Shown: in pieces, positions 36,662 to 48,777 of the stretch
Position numbering within the stretch: position 1 is the first letter of the stretch
Layout: every line of letters begins with the position of its first letter
From: Selaginella moellendorffii
Lineage: Eukaryota; Streptophyta; Lycopodiopsida; Selaginellales; Selaginellaceae
NCBI RefSeq assembly: GCF_000143415.4
Contig: NW_003314267.1
Coordinates: 3,555,138 to 3,619,137 of the forward strand
DNA length: 64,000 nucleotides
Reading direction: 5' to 3'
Translations under genes and position numbers: made by a program
Notes under the pieces: generated by a model
The model's database searches: none
The model's input: the letters and a program-made list of their open reading frames with translations, nothing else
What the model was told of the DNA's origin: nothing

Positions 36662-39600
36662 ACTTGGTATCGGAGCTGTTCCTTAGTCTGACTTTTATTG
36701 GTGCTCAAGTATATCACCACTAGTGTTGGCATCGGAAGGTCCAAGGAGTGGGCCTATCCTTGAGGAGTAGCAAGTCTGGAAGACATGGCTCTCCATTACA
36801 GTTCATGTGTGAACTTGTAGACGAGGTGGTGGATAGAAAAGGGCCAATAATGGAACGACTTTGGGATCTTGGGAACAGTGCAAGGTTTTCCTCATTGAGT
36901 TGAGGATGTGATCCGATGAGCATTTGTCTCAGCAAATTGGCTTAGGTTGTTGTGGTAAACAACTAAAGTTGGGATCATGGGAAAGATAGAGACTCCAAAA
37001 CAATAAAGGAGTCACAAGATTTTCCTCATATAGTTGAGGTTGGTGCTCATGAATGTGAGACTAGAAGTAATGACCGTGGGAGGTCAAATACGGAAGAGGA
37101 CTCAAGTCCTTGAAAAGGTAGCCGGGGCTACCTCTAATAAATGCTGGAACAACCCAAGGAGTTGGGGGTGTATTAAGTGGATGAGTTGGTATTCTCATCA
37201 CATGGACAAGTAGTCCTAAGGGGCAAAGGTTGCCCCCAGAGAACAAAATCAAGTGTCGGAGTAACACTTGTGAAAATAGTCCTTTTGAATAGGACCGGAA
37301 TGCAAGATGTGTATTCCAGTGAGCTAGTGCCTCACAAGTAGGACCTTACGGGTCGGTGGATTAACCAAGTCCAAAACTGCTAGACGACTCAAGTAGAGTC
37401 CTAAAAAGGACTGAATAAAGCATTTGGACTGAGGTGCATTGTACCCCACAAAGGATGGGGGGGGATCATAGGATCCAAGGATGAGAACAGAGAGTATCTC
37501 ATCGATGGCAAAATGTGCCATGCTAAAGTTATGGGAAAGGTGTTCCCAGAAGAAAACAACTTTGACATAAAGTTGTGTGTGACCTCTATGGGGCAGTGCT
37601 AACAGATGGTTGGCATGAGAAAGAGCGGTGTTGGTCTTGGCAAAGACTTAGACACGAAAGGAAATGTCATAGAGGTAGGCTCGTGGAGCCGATGGTGTGG
37701 AGACACCAAATGTGCCAAGGTGTGATACCTTGAGGCTATGTTGGTGGGTTCATGAGAATCCCTTGCCAAAGGAATCCCAATGGAAATGGGAATGGCATAG
37801 CTTAAGCTGCAGAGCATGCAGTCAGAGTGTGGTGACCCAGATAGTGATGGAGGTGTGAAAGCACCAAGCAATGAGTTGTAGGACTTGACAACTATGAGGC
37901 AACTAAGCAAGAGGTGCAAAATAACTGGTTAAACGGGTAGAAGGTAGCTACCCAAGACTTCTTAATAGCATAGGGAAGTTGGATATACCCTTACGGGGGA
38001 TAAGTTGCTTGTGTTGCGATATAGTAAGTCAATGTCATAAAAGGAAATACTCATTGTCAAGAAAGCCATCATTGGGACACCTGAACACTCTAGAACACCA
38101 GAAGGTGGTGTTTGATGTCGCGAGGGCAATGGATAAAGCCCAAGGGACTAAGTCCCTAGCGAATGATGGATAGAAGGTGCTATCCAAATGTCCAAGGTTG
38201 CGGAGACAAGAGAGGACTGTCTACCCGAGTTGGACAAAGCCAAAAATGGAATTTTGGCAAGGCTAGTGATGGGCATGTAAAGGCCCATAAGCAACAATGT
38301 AATCCCAGTGTGTGGGATTATAAGGTGAGCATACCCGGATTGAGGAACCACTCCCTGGGCTATTGGGTAGGTTCATCCCTAAGAATACTTGCTAAGGCAT
38401 GATAGAAAGTGCAAAGCTATCCTCCTGGTCTGGAGGAGAATGACCGAAGGAAAGGTGTGAAGCCAAAGGCAAGTAGTGTTGGGATGGAACTGAACCATAG
38501 AAATCAAAGGGCATATCCAACAGTGGTTATGAAAGTTGGGAGTGGAGAATCAAGAGGGTGCTCGAGGATGTTATTGCTAGCAACCGTGATGCCATGGAGA
38601 GTCTAAAATATGGAATTGTCCATGTTAGACTATATGGCAACTATAAAGCTTGCGAAAGGGGAGGCCTTAGCAAGTTGAGGGACAGAGTTCCTTCAAGGTT
38701 CCCAAAGACGATTCTAGGTAGCGTAGTACCTAAAAAGGCCAAGTGTAAATGGTTCATGGAACGCGCGAAATCAGAGTGGCGCAGCAGAAGCGTGGTCTTG
38801 AAGCTTGCCATGAGGCAAGGTTATCAAGGTTAGGGAAGTAGTTCCCAAGCGTTCAAAGAGAGGGCTTTGAACGAAAGTCGATGGTCAAGGACTTTCACGC
38901 TTATGCAGGAACCATGTTACAATGGTCGGAGGACTTGCCAAGTGAGATTGGCACGTCGGGGGAACAAAGACCCTAGTTGAAGGTGATATCTTCAAAAAGG
39001 GTGGGCCAGGGGGCCGAGCATGGAGGAGTCCATGCATTATCACAGACATGTCAAGTGAGAGGACTTGGCAGTGTGGAGGAACTAGGTTCCTAAGCTGTGA
39101 TCTGTAGCGCGCTTTAAAAATAAGTTGGTGCACCGGCGTGGGGAGTCACGCCAGGCATCTAGTGTGATGCCGTCCGTAGATGCATATACGGAGGTTGGGT
39201 TCGAGTCCCGACCCTCTAGTGCTTGGGTTCGAGTCCCAAATCACTAGGGCGTGGTGATGGTTTGGAATATGAGGACACTCATATTTCGGTGGTCATGGAC
39301 TCTCAGTGGGGAGACTGGTTTGGGCACACCGCCAAGCGAGGGATGCCTCGGAGTCGTGATGCACGGTTAGATTGCTTAGTGTGAAAGCTCAGCATATCTA
39401 ACTTGAACGCTTTGGTGCAAGTGGCACCAAGGACGTGGTGAGTGAGATGGGGACACCTAATCTCAGTTGCTATGGACCCTTGGCCGGAAGGGCTGGCTTG
39501 GGCGCACCGCCAAGTGTGGGGGATGCCCCCGGGGTCGTAGTTAACAAGTTAAAGGTCTGGAAGACCTAGTACCTATTGGCAAACCTGTTAAGGTGCCGAG

Positions 39601-40734
39601 GTGAGATCACTAGGTGATCTTGTGGCTAAATAAGGACAAGGTCCTTGTTTGGGTTAAGGAATAAGGTTCCTAGTTCAAAGTGTTGATTTGAACTATTGAT
39701 GATGGTGTGGCTTGGTCAAGGTGACCAAGTGGGAAAAGCACCTTAGGGAAATGAGCTATGTCATCGCGAAGGCATAGTGTGTCCAAGGAAAGTAGTCTCT
39801 AAAGAGACCCATGAGAGGGTCACAAAGTTGGGCCGAGGATAGAGCCCACAGCAGAAGATGCTAAAAGAGACTTACTAGGGGTGAACACCCTAGTCTTGGC
39901 AAAGCAGAGCCTTTGCAATGGAATCAAAAGAATACCTCAAGGAGGGAGGTAGAGATTCGATGTTGCTCGGTGCAACAATCAATGGATAGGAGCAAAAGAT
40001 GAATGGCCAAGATAGGGCCGTGGAATCCCTGGGAAGGAATCCAAGTGACAAAGTTAGGCGAGGAACACTAATGTGTTGGACACTAACAAATTGCGGGAAA
40101 GGAAGTGTGTTTCCAAGGATGGATTCTGAATTGCTCCGATTTGGCGAAAGTGGAAGCTCCAAGGGAGGGAGCGGTAAGGTAGCCAAATGATAGGGCCATG
40201 AACAGCCCTAGCACAAAGTATGATAACTAGAACTTTGGCACAAAATAGAAGAGACGATGATGGTGCCCTCGAGTAGAGAACTTCCTAAGATGGGAAGTGG
40301 AGTTGCACAAAAGGTGCAAGGCAAGGTGTCGGAGACACCTAGGAAATTGACTCCAAGGAGTCAAAATTCAAAGTTCCAAAGTGCAGAGGTTATATCGATG
40401 GAAATTGAGACTACTCGAAAAGGAGTAGTGGGATTGACTTAGAGAAGGGTCTCTAAGAGGTTTAGCGAGAACTAAACCAATAAAAGGAGAGAACCATTAC
40501 ATGTGGTCCAATCAGTCTCTAAGTTGGAGAGACTACACTCCTTAAAGGATGGACAAGGCATGGTGAGCCTTTGATGTCAAACCATAGACAAAGATTGGCT
40601 AGGTGCCAAGGATGGAAATGGTAACACGTGTGGGTGTTACTTTATGAAAGGGTTTACCGTTCGATGAGGACATCGAACTTCAGTTGATACCACGGCAGTT
40701 GTGGCGTTTGTGACGTGATATTTGAGTCGCGAAG
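36662..40734 (+). repeat. LARD-C internal region, non-coding
   Basis: The longest open frames are about 100 codons, overlap in opposite strands, and show no retroelement protein motif. The sequence is close to LARD-B 23415-27513. A short purine stretch (GCGAAGG) precedes the 3' LTR. Confidence 0.8.
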
Positions 40735-42646
40735 GGTGAGACACAAAATCCCTAGGCCCCAAAGTGGAGCCGGAAGGGTGCCACATGGTAGTGGCCGAAG
40801 CGAGAGCCAAACGAGCGTAACACGTTTGGACCAAAAGCTCCGACTTGAAAAGTCAAGAGCGGGAGTGGAACTCCCAAAGAAGTGCTCGAGGAACGAGCAC
40901 GAAGCGAGCAAAAAGCGAGGCTCCAAAAAGGGACCCAAAAGGACCAACACATGACACGTGGGAGTGTCCGAGATGGACTTGAGTTGGAGTCCAAAGTGGA
41001 GTCCGAGATGGACCCGAGTTGGAGTCCGAAGTGGAGTCCGAGATGGACTCGAGTTGGAGTCCGAAGTGGAGTCCGAGATGGACCCGAGTTGGAGTCCGAA
41101 GTGGAGTCCGAGATGGACTCGAGTTGGAGTCCGAAGTGGAGTCCGAGATGGACCCAAGATGGACCCGAGTTGAAGTCCGAAGTGGAGTCCGAGATGGAGT
41201 CCGAGATGGACCCGAGATGGACCCGAAATGGAGTCCGAGGTGGACCCGAGATGGACCCGAAATGGAGTCCGAGATGGAGTCCGAGATGGACCCGAGATGG
41301 AGTCCGAGATGGAGTCCGAGGTGGACCCGAGATGGACCCGAAATGGAGTCTGAGATGGAGTCCGAGATGGAGTCCGAGGTGGACCCGAGATGGACCCGAA
41401 ATGGAGTCCGAGATGGAGTCCGAGATGGACCCGAGATGGAGTCCGAGATGGAGTCCGAGATGGAGTCCGAGATGGAGTCCGAAGTCGAGACCGAGACCGG
41501 AACCGAGACCGGGACCGAGACCGAGACCGAGACCGAGATCGGGACCGAGACCGAGACCGAGGCCGAGGCCAAGACCGAGCCCGAGCCCGAGTCCGAATCC
41601 GAGTCCGAGTCCGAGTCCGAGTCCGAGTCCGAGTCCGAGTCCGGAGCCTGAGAGGGTGAAAGCCCAAAGCGTTCGTCTCCCAGACCCTGGGGGGTTTGGT
41701 AAGCTCCAAAAGTATAGTAGGGGGAGGACTGTAGTGGAGCCAGTTTGGCCAGGAAAGGCCAGTTTGGCCCAGGAAGGCCGGACCCAGTGTTGGGTGATGA
41801 GCTGCCCACTGGGAAGTCCAAGACTAGAGTGAACACGGACCGACAAGCGGGGTAGCTTGGTGAAGTGTTCAAGAGCCGGCTCTAGTTCCCCCGGGAGATC
41901 GACTGGCCGATGCTCCCAGTCCAAGTGTGGGTGGCACTACCTACTTGGATACCTGGTGTGGCTCAACGGAACCCGCTCTAAGCCCATGGCTAGAGCACCT
42001 AAAGGCGATAGGTGGGGAGAGTACCCAGGTGGCTCGCGTAAGGCCACGGTGTTCCGAAATGTTGTCCCAAAGGTCCAGACTGTGGAAAGGAAGAGGAGCA
42101 GTCCTCTGGGGTAGTGACCAAGGACACAGTCATGTGGTGAGGAAGTCCCAGAGGACCGTGGGACTTAGTGGTCGGGCCTGTGGGCCTCGATCCAGTGGCA
42201 GTGTTGGCAAACACGGCCAGGGGCAGAAAGGGACTTGGTAGGAACTGACAATGGGACTTTGGGGAAGGCAATTCCCCAGGTCTGTGGGCATCCTAAGGAT
42301 GCTAAGGAGTGGATCTAGGATGACCACTCGTGGACACAGGGCCCAGTCTTGGAGAGACGAGGTGGTGATGCAAGTGGTGTTGAACCACTAGTGCAGCAAA
42401 GGTGAATGGGCATGGCCTTAGTGTAACGGGCCGAGATGTCAGTGGTACCTTTGGGTGTCGGTCTCAAGACCGGACACGTGGAGCACTTGGACCAGGTGCA
42501 AGTGGGGAGTGGCATGGATGCCATTCTTGGGGCTAGCAAGTCCCAAGTCCTAAATTGGACTGATGGAGGTTGTGAATGAGACTCCTCCAAGTGGTCGGAG
42601 GTGTGGTTAAGTGACTAAAGTAGAATGGAAAATTTAGTCGCTTACA
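40735..42646 (+). repeat. LARD-C 3' LTR
   Basis: It is the same length as the 5' LTR and ends CGCTTACA directly before the AAAAG duplication. Its first base is G where the 5' LTR has T. The minisatellite occupies about 40964-41648. Confidence 0.9.
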
Positions 42647-45300
42647 AAAAGCCTCTTTTAATTGTTTTGGTTTTTAGCCTTTGGTGAAGGTCAAGTGAGA
42701 TGCTTACAAACTTGCATATCCGGAGAAGAGTCGGGAAGAGCTCTCAGCTGAGTTTGTACAAATTGAGCACAAAATTCAGCATGCAAAGTCCTCAAAGTTG
42801 AAGAAACTAGTATGCATTGCAGACAATCGCAGGCCGAAGGAGTGGCTAAAGACTATAGCTGAAATTTCTTCTCATGAATGTAAGTTTTTTATCACACTTC
42901 ATTTTTCTTAATTATGCATATGTTACTTTTGCAGTGAACAAAATTTCAGATGACATGATTTACAATATTGCAAAATCAAAACTTCCATATAAGCAACAGA
43001 TAGAGACTCTAGAGTTCCTCAATGTCTGCTTGATGAACAGAGAGAAAAGACTGCCAGAACTATTTGAGAACATGATGAGAAGGGCTGTCTACATCACGCA
43101 AAATATACGTGAAGGTGAGAAGTTCTTGGCACCACACATTGGTGATGATCCAGATGGCACATTCATGTCTTTTAACACCTATATCAACACGTCATTGGAA
43201 GGGATCGAAGAGGGGTGGCTGCCAAAGAAGTCTACAAGCACAACAACTTATGATTGCCAACATGGTCAACCTTATTTCATGCGATGTGCAGCTTATAGGT
43301 ATAATATGATTTCTAAGACTGTTTTTTAATATATATTGTTTACAGTATCTTCGATATAGAGGCATGCCTTTTGAGACACCAGTTTGCACTCGACTTGTTG
43401 CAAAGGGTGTAAGGGATGGAGGAATGTACCCAATAATGTTTGTGAGAGTTCCAAAGGCACAGAAGATAGAATGCCCTTGGGAGTTGGAGCTCCTAGGGAA
43501 GGAGACCTCTACACTAGATCGCGAGGAAGTTATCAATGTTAGCAACGATAGCAATACAAGTGACGATGGAGACGAGGATGAGGAAGCTCCAGATCAAGTT
43601 CATATTCCACCACCAGACAGCTAGGAACAGGCTCCATATCAACCATCAAACAACCAAGATCCGGATCAGGTTCTACCAGTAAATAACGATGATCAAGTGG
43701 TTCGCAAAATATCATGTCAACTTCGAGGTAAGCAAAAGTGAATTTTACAAACTAAAGGTGGTAATACATGTTTTTTGCAGCAATGACTGTTGGTAGTAAT
43801 TTCATTCCAGCTCGACAAGATGCTTGTGAAGAGGAGTTGGAGGAACTCTCATCAACAACACGCCATATGACGGTAGCATACTATTTATTACTTTTTTCAT
43901 TCACTTAACTCTTTTATAGGTCCGTCCTGTGTCCCTAATAACACAATGAGGCATTGTGGGTATTTTCATTGGCTCTTATAGTAGATTATTGACATCTTTC
44001 ACGGAAGACGACATCAACATGGATATATGATGCCAGTTCAACCGTTGGTGCCGAAAGATACAAAGGCCCTTGCTCCCAATTTCGGACTTCATTCTCTTCG
44101 ACTTTCTAGATGGTCTTTCAGATATCGATGGGAAAGTTGAGGATTGGAACTTTCTCACACTTGACCACTTACGCGATGCATTCTTATTGTCTGAAGCACT
44201 TATGCTCGAAGTTGGCCATGTCGTCTTCATCCTACCGAACGACCCCAACTAGATGTATGAGCTTATGACATGCACAACAGAAGTTCATTTCAAGTCATTC
44301 TCTTCCAGGTTCATCATGGATCCTATTGGCGTCGATACAAGGGGCGTCCAAGGGAAGCCTGAAAAGGTGAGTATATATTTTATATTTTTATCTAATTTTT
44401 AAACATTTTTATTTTCCAGGTTATGATGTGGACCTATCATGCCTTCTGTAGAAACACACATGATGGGTTTCGTGATAGCGAACGTGCAGCACGTGTTTTG
44501 CCTGGGTACGACAGTTCCACTAACATCATACCCAACTTTGTGGATGAGCAGATCTGCAACACGTTTCCAGGGTACCGATTCCAAACTCCATCAGCAATGC
44601 AAGTCTTGCTTGAGCTCTATTGCCCACCAGATGGTGTTGTGATTGATTGCACAGCAGGTAGCGGTTCTATGGTGGAGGCAGCACATGACTCTGGTAGGTC
44701 GGTGTTTGCTATTGAAGAACATCATTTCTTCAAATGCCAGCTCAGAGGATTTTGTGAGTTGCCTTCAACCTCAAGGAGGTAAATTATGTTTATTAAAATT
44801 TCAATATATATTTCATTCTATTTTATAGATCACAGTCACTTGGAGTTTCTAGAATTGGAGGCTTTGGAAGTCTCCCTGACTATGCAGAAGCCATGGCTCA
44901 ACATATGCAAGGTGAATCTTCCCCACAATACCAATATAGGAGGAAGTATAAAAGAAATTATTATGTTGATGATGAGGCAGAAGAAAGTTAATTGCATCCT
45001 TACATAAAATGGAAAGCTTGGTATATGTTAGATGTCAGTGAAAGTGTCAGATGTCAGTAAAATTGTTAGATGTTAGTGTCAGTGTCAGATACCATAATTA
45101 TAGATTATCATTCTCACCTGTCATCATCACTTTGTAGCGCTTGTGTGTTGCCATCTCCTCCTTCAACATTTTGTAAACAATTGTATGTGATATGATAGCA
45201 CCTTCTAGAACAAGGTATGTTACCTACAACTAATATCATTTTATTATATTTTTTCTTTTAATAGTGACAATACTATAGTATAGTAAAGTAATTTTAGATC

Positions 45301-45846
45301 TTACATTCCACTATAGAGTGGCCTAAAAACCCCATATTTTGCACTAGCCAATGTAGTATTTCCCAAGGGGATGTTGTTCCTCGCTATGAAGCGATAGTGC
45401 GTATGTGTCTGTAACTCATTCTTGAATCTATTGTACATCCACACATGCACATTTTCCAAACCTGCCATTGGGCAATTCCTATAGTGCTCAAGAAAAGTTT
45501 GTAAACCCATAAAGCCATTTGTTTTGTCCAAAAAAAAGTAGCATATTGGACACCAAATGTAATAGCGTTCTGTGCTTTTAAGTAGTCCCACCATGTCAGA
45601 AGCAAGATCTTGCAAAAACATGTGGCATTGCTCTTGAAGCGCTAGAAGTAATCCCTCCCTAGTAGCAAGATTCGAAATTTCACATATAGGGAGCTCTAGT
45701 TCAGCTTCACTAGAGCCCTCAGCAGAAAAAGGATTGTTATGTGGAGGTGAAGGTGGAATGTTGGTAGAACTTGGGGATGGAGGTGGAGATTGATATGAAA
45801 TGTTGGGGGGCCAGATACGAGTAGCAATAACTCTCCTTTGAGCCAT
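45301..45846 (-). CDS. Hypothetical zinc-finger protein of T2, probably 3'-incomplete
   Basis: The frame opens upstream (45882); MAQRRVIATR at 45846 looks like the better start. A Pro/Ser-rich linker is followed by WCPICYFFLDKTNG and FLEHYRNC, a C2H2/C2HC finger arrangement of the BED-like or C2H2 type found in transposon proteins. A GTAAG at the 3' end (about 45304) suggests an intron, with a further short exon near 45110-45220. The truncated T2-related copy at 52.1-52.7 kb lacks this segment. Function is unknown; a DNA-binding accessory protein of the transposon is possible. Confidence 0.4.
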   Translation of the reverse strand: MAQRRVIATRIWPPNISYQSPPPSPSSTNIPPSPPHNNPFSAEGSSEAELELPICEISNLATREGLLLALQEQCHMFLQDLASDMVGLLKSTERYYIWCPICYFFLDKTNGFMGLQTFLEHYRNCPMAGLENVHVWMYNRFKNELQTHTHYRFIARNNIPLGNTTLASAKYGVFRPLYSGM

Positions 45847-46505
45847 TTCAATACAAACTTCTAAAGAGCTCAAGGAGAACAAAAAACCTACAATGACTAT
45901 AACTTTTCTAGATAGTTTATATACTAAGTTTTAGTCTTGGGAATAAGGTTTATTTATTATGACATTGACAATACTCAGATTCTTGGGAATGAGGTTTATT
46001 TATTATGACACTGACAATACTCAGATTCTTTAAATGTCAGTTTTGAAAATAGGGCTTCATAATCATAGCTTTCTTGTAAACATAAGAGCTTCTAGAATTT
46101 TAGATTATCATATATACACATACTTTATCATTATGATGAATCCTACTTTGCTACACATATATTCTTTTCTACACATGCCAAATGTCTAGGGAAATAAATT
46201 GCAAGAAAATATAGACCACATTATAGTGGTAGAGCATGTTGGCACGCTACCATTCTCTCATGTGAGATTGCCTTTCAATCTTGGAAATGTAGATAAAGTT
46301 GATTCTTTGATATGATATTACTTTTGAGTCTTTCGAAAGATTTTGATTTCTTTTATCATTATTTACAAACAATTCCCAAAAACTTTTTATGAGGATTCAC
46401 TGCAAAATATACCTTGGTCTTATCATATGAGAGGATTGCAATATATGCAAGCAACAGAGTTTTTAATATGAATTAATATGCAAATTACAAATATCATGAA
46501 AAGTT

Positions 46506-46751
46506 TTATGGAGTAGATTTTTTGGTGCTTTCCGCTGTGCTGTTCATTTCTTCATTTCTCTTGCTCTGGACTATTGTTTCAAAAGTAACAGGAGCATTTT
46601 TATCAATCGTGATAGTGGTCTTCACCCCAGATAGGTAATAAGGACCAAGAATGTAATATGGAGATTGTGGTAGTGAAACAAAATTAGCATTCTTACATTC
46701 CTTTGCACTATAACTCTTACTCACAGATCTTGTATTTTCCTTACTTCCCAT
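46506..46751 (-). CDS. Small hypothetical ORF of T2
   Basis: The frame encodes 81 residues, starts MGSKENTRSVS and contains PYYILGPYYLSGVKTT. Related DNA at about 52600-52720 is broken in frame. The sequence conservation between the two copies may reflect element structure and not a protein. I do not recognise a domain. Confidence 0.2.
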   Translation of the reverse strand: MGSKENTRSVSKSYSAKECKNANFVSLPQSPYYILGPYYLSGVKTTITIDKNAPVTFETIVQSKRNEEMNSTAESTKKSTP

Positions 46752-47094
46752 CTTCTCAAGAACCCTAAAAAATCTTTTGAATGAAGGAATAGTATCTACA
46801 ACTGTAAAAGTATTTAAAATATTAAGTAGTCAAATCAAATATGACAACTGTAATAGTTGTCATAATAAAATAATATAGTTTTATAAAAGATAGGTTCTCA
46901 TAAACTTTGTCTTTTTTAAACAATTCAATCTTATAGAAACTTTTAACTTAGATATTTACATATTTTAATATTTTAAAGTTTGCTAAAACCTTCATTTGTT
47001 CAATTTAGATCTCCTTTGTAATATTTCTTATTGACTATGTTGACTTGAGTTGACTTGTGTTGAATTGAGCTCAACTCAACTTTGGACCATCCCC

Positions 47095-48777
47095 ACATGG
47101 AGGAGTCCATGCATGATTACAGACTTGTCAAGTGAGAGGACTTGGCAATATGGAGGAACTAGGTTCCTAAACTGTGATCTATAGTGCGCTTTGAGCATAA
47201 GTTGGTGCACCTTCGTGAAGAGTCACGCCAGGCATCCTGGGTGATGCCGTTCGTAGATGCATATATGGAGGTTAGGTTCGAGTCCCAACCCTCTAGTGCT
47301 TGGGTTCGAGTCCCAAATCACTAGGGCATGGTGATGGTTTGGAATATGAGGACACTTATTTTTCGGTGGTCATAGACTCTCAATGCGGAGACTGGCTTGG
47401 GTACGCCGCCAAGTGGGGGATGCCTTGGAGTCGTGATACACGATTAAATTGCTTAGTGTGGCTCAGTATATCTAACTTGAACACTTTGGTGCGAGTGGCA
47501 CTAAGGACGTGGTGAATGAAATGGGGACACCCAGTCTCGGTTGCTATGGCTGGAAGGGCTAGCTTGGGTGCACCACGAAGTGTGGGGGATGCCCCCGGGG
47601 TTGTAGTCAACAAGTTAAAGGTCTAGAAGACCTAGTACCTATTGGCAAATCTATTAATGTGCCAAGGTGAGATCACTAGGTGATCTTGTGGTTAAATAAG
47701 GACAAAGTCCTTGGTTGGGTTAAGGAATAAGGTTCCGTTCAAAGTGCTAATTTGAACTACTGATGATGGTATGGCTTGGTCAAGGTGACCAAGTGGGAAA
47801 AGCACCTTAGGGAAATGAGCTATGTCATTGCGATGGCATAGTGTGTCTAAAGAAAGTAGTCTCTATAAGAGACCCATGGGAGGTCACAAAGTTGGGCCGT
47901 GGATAGAGCCCATACCAGAAGATGCTAAAGAGATGTACTAACACCCTTTAGACTTGGTAAAGTGGAGCCTTTGCCATGGAAACAAAAGAATACCTCAAGG
48001 ATGGAGGTAGTGAGCCTATGTTGCTTGATGTGACAATCAACGGATAGGAGCAAAAGATGAGTGGCCAAGATAAAGCCGTGGAATCCATCGGAAGGAATCC
48101 AAGTGGCAAAGTTATGCGAGAAACACTAATGTGTTGGACGCTAACGAATTGCGGGAAAGGAAATGTGTTTCCAACGATGGATTCTGAAATGCTTCAATTT
48201 GGCAAAGTGAAAGCTCCAAGGGAAGGAGCAGTATGGTAGCCAAATGATAAGGCCATGGACAGCCCTAGCACAAATTATGATAACTAGAACTTAGTGTTAA
48301 AGGTGGCACAAAATAGAAAAGAGGATGATAGTGTCCTCAAGTAGAGAACTTCCTAGGATGGGGAAGTGGAGTTGCACAAAAAGTGCAAATGTAAGGTGTT
48401 AGAAACACCTAGAAAATTGATTTTGAGAAGTCAAAATTAAAAGTTCCAAAATGCAAAAGTTATATAAATGGGAATTGAGACTACTCAAGAATGAGTAGTG
48501 GGATTGAGTTAGAGAAGATGTCTCTAACAGAATTCAACCAATAAAAGGGAGCAAACCACCCTAGGTGGTCGAATGAGTCTTTATGTTGGAGAGACTATAC
48601 TAGTTAGAGACTAACCAGTGGCGAATATGGAGAAGGCATGATGAGCCTTCAATGTCAAACCATACACAAATATTGGCTGGGTGCCAAGGATAGAAATGGT
48701 AACACATGCGGGTGTTACTTTATAAAATGGTTTACTGTTCGATAAGGACATCGAACTTCGTCTATGGGTGGTGGAGT
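47095..48777 (+). repeat. LARD-D internal region, distal part
   Basis: It starts in the middle of the LARD internal region (equivalent to about 25780 in B) and runs to the 3' LTR. It is more diverged from B and C than they are from each other. Confidence 0.8.

Larger units (their letters stand above)
34750..42646 (+). mobile_element. LARD-C: complete young non-coding LTR retroelement
   Basis: The 5' LTR (34750-36661) and 3' LTR (40735-42646) are 1912 bp each, with the same minisatellite layout and only a handful of differences. The target duplication AAAAG is intact at 34745-34749 and 42647-42651. A primer-binding-like TGGTATCGGAGC lies at 36665-36676. The roughly 4.07-kb internal region has no gag or pol. 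Size and content fit a LARD that depends on proteins from another element. It lies within an intron of the T2 plus gene, in the same orientation. Confidence 0.9.
33051..44991 (+). pseudogene. T2 ParB-like / DNA-methyltransferase-like protein, decayed and split by LARD-C
   Basis: Inferred exons are 33051-33062, 33482-34136, 34160-34455, 34529-34720, 42675-42879, from 42935, 43346-43727, 43781-43872, 43920-44366, 44420-44778 and 44829-44991. All junctions keep the frame except the one after 42935, which needs a 25-nt intron or a frameshift. A proline run lies at 33610-33820. A ParB-like IIDGNHRYEAW is at 34297-34329. A permuted methyltransferase order follows: motif IV position DFILFDFLDG (44085-44114) comes before motif I VVIDCTAGSGS (44636-44668), as in beta-class N6-adenine/N4-cytosine enzymes. 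The catalytic (D/N)PP(Y/W) is absent. In-frame stops are TGA 33530, 34658, 42693, 43947 and 44028, and TAG 34676, 43622 and 44250. LARD-C lies in the intron 34721-42674. The tail is Tyr/Arg-rich then acidic. Confidence 0.65.
28445..47094. mobile_element. T2: second large transposon island, contains LARD-C
   Basis: It is bounded on the left by the broken LTR of B and on the right by the distal internal part of D. It carries a minus MULE-like gene, a divergent region with telomere-like repeats, a plus ParB/methyltransferase-like gene (split by LARD-C) and a minus zinc-finger ORF near its right end. I found no convincing terminal inverted repeats. A second partial copy of its right end (about 52090-52740) shows it is a repeat family. 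T1-type palindromes are absent. Confidence 0.55.
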
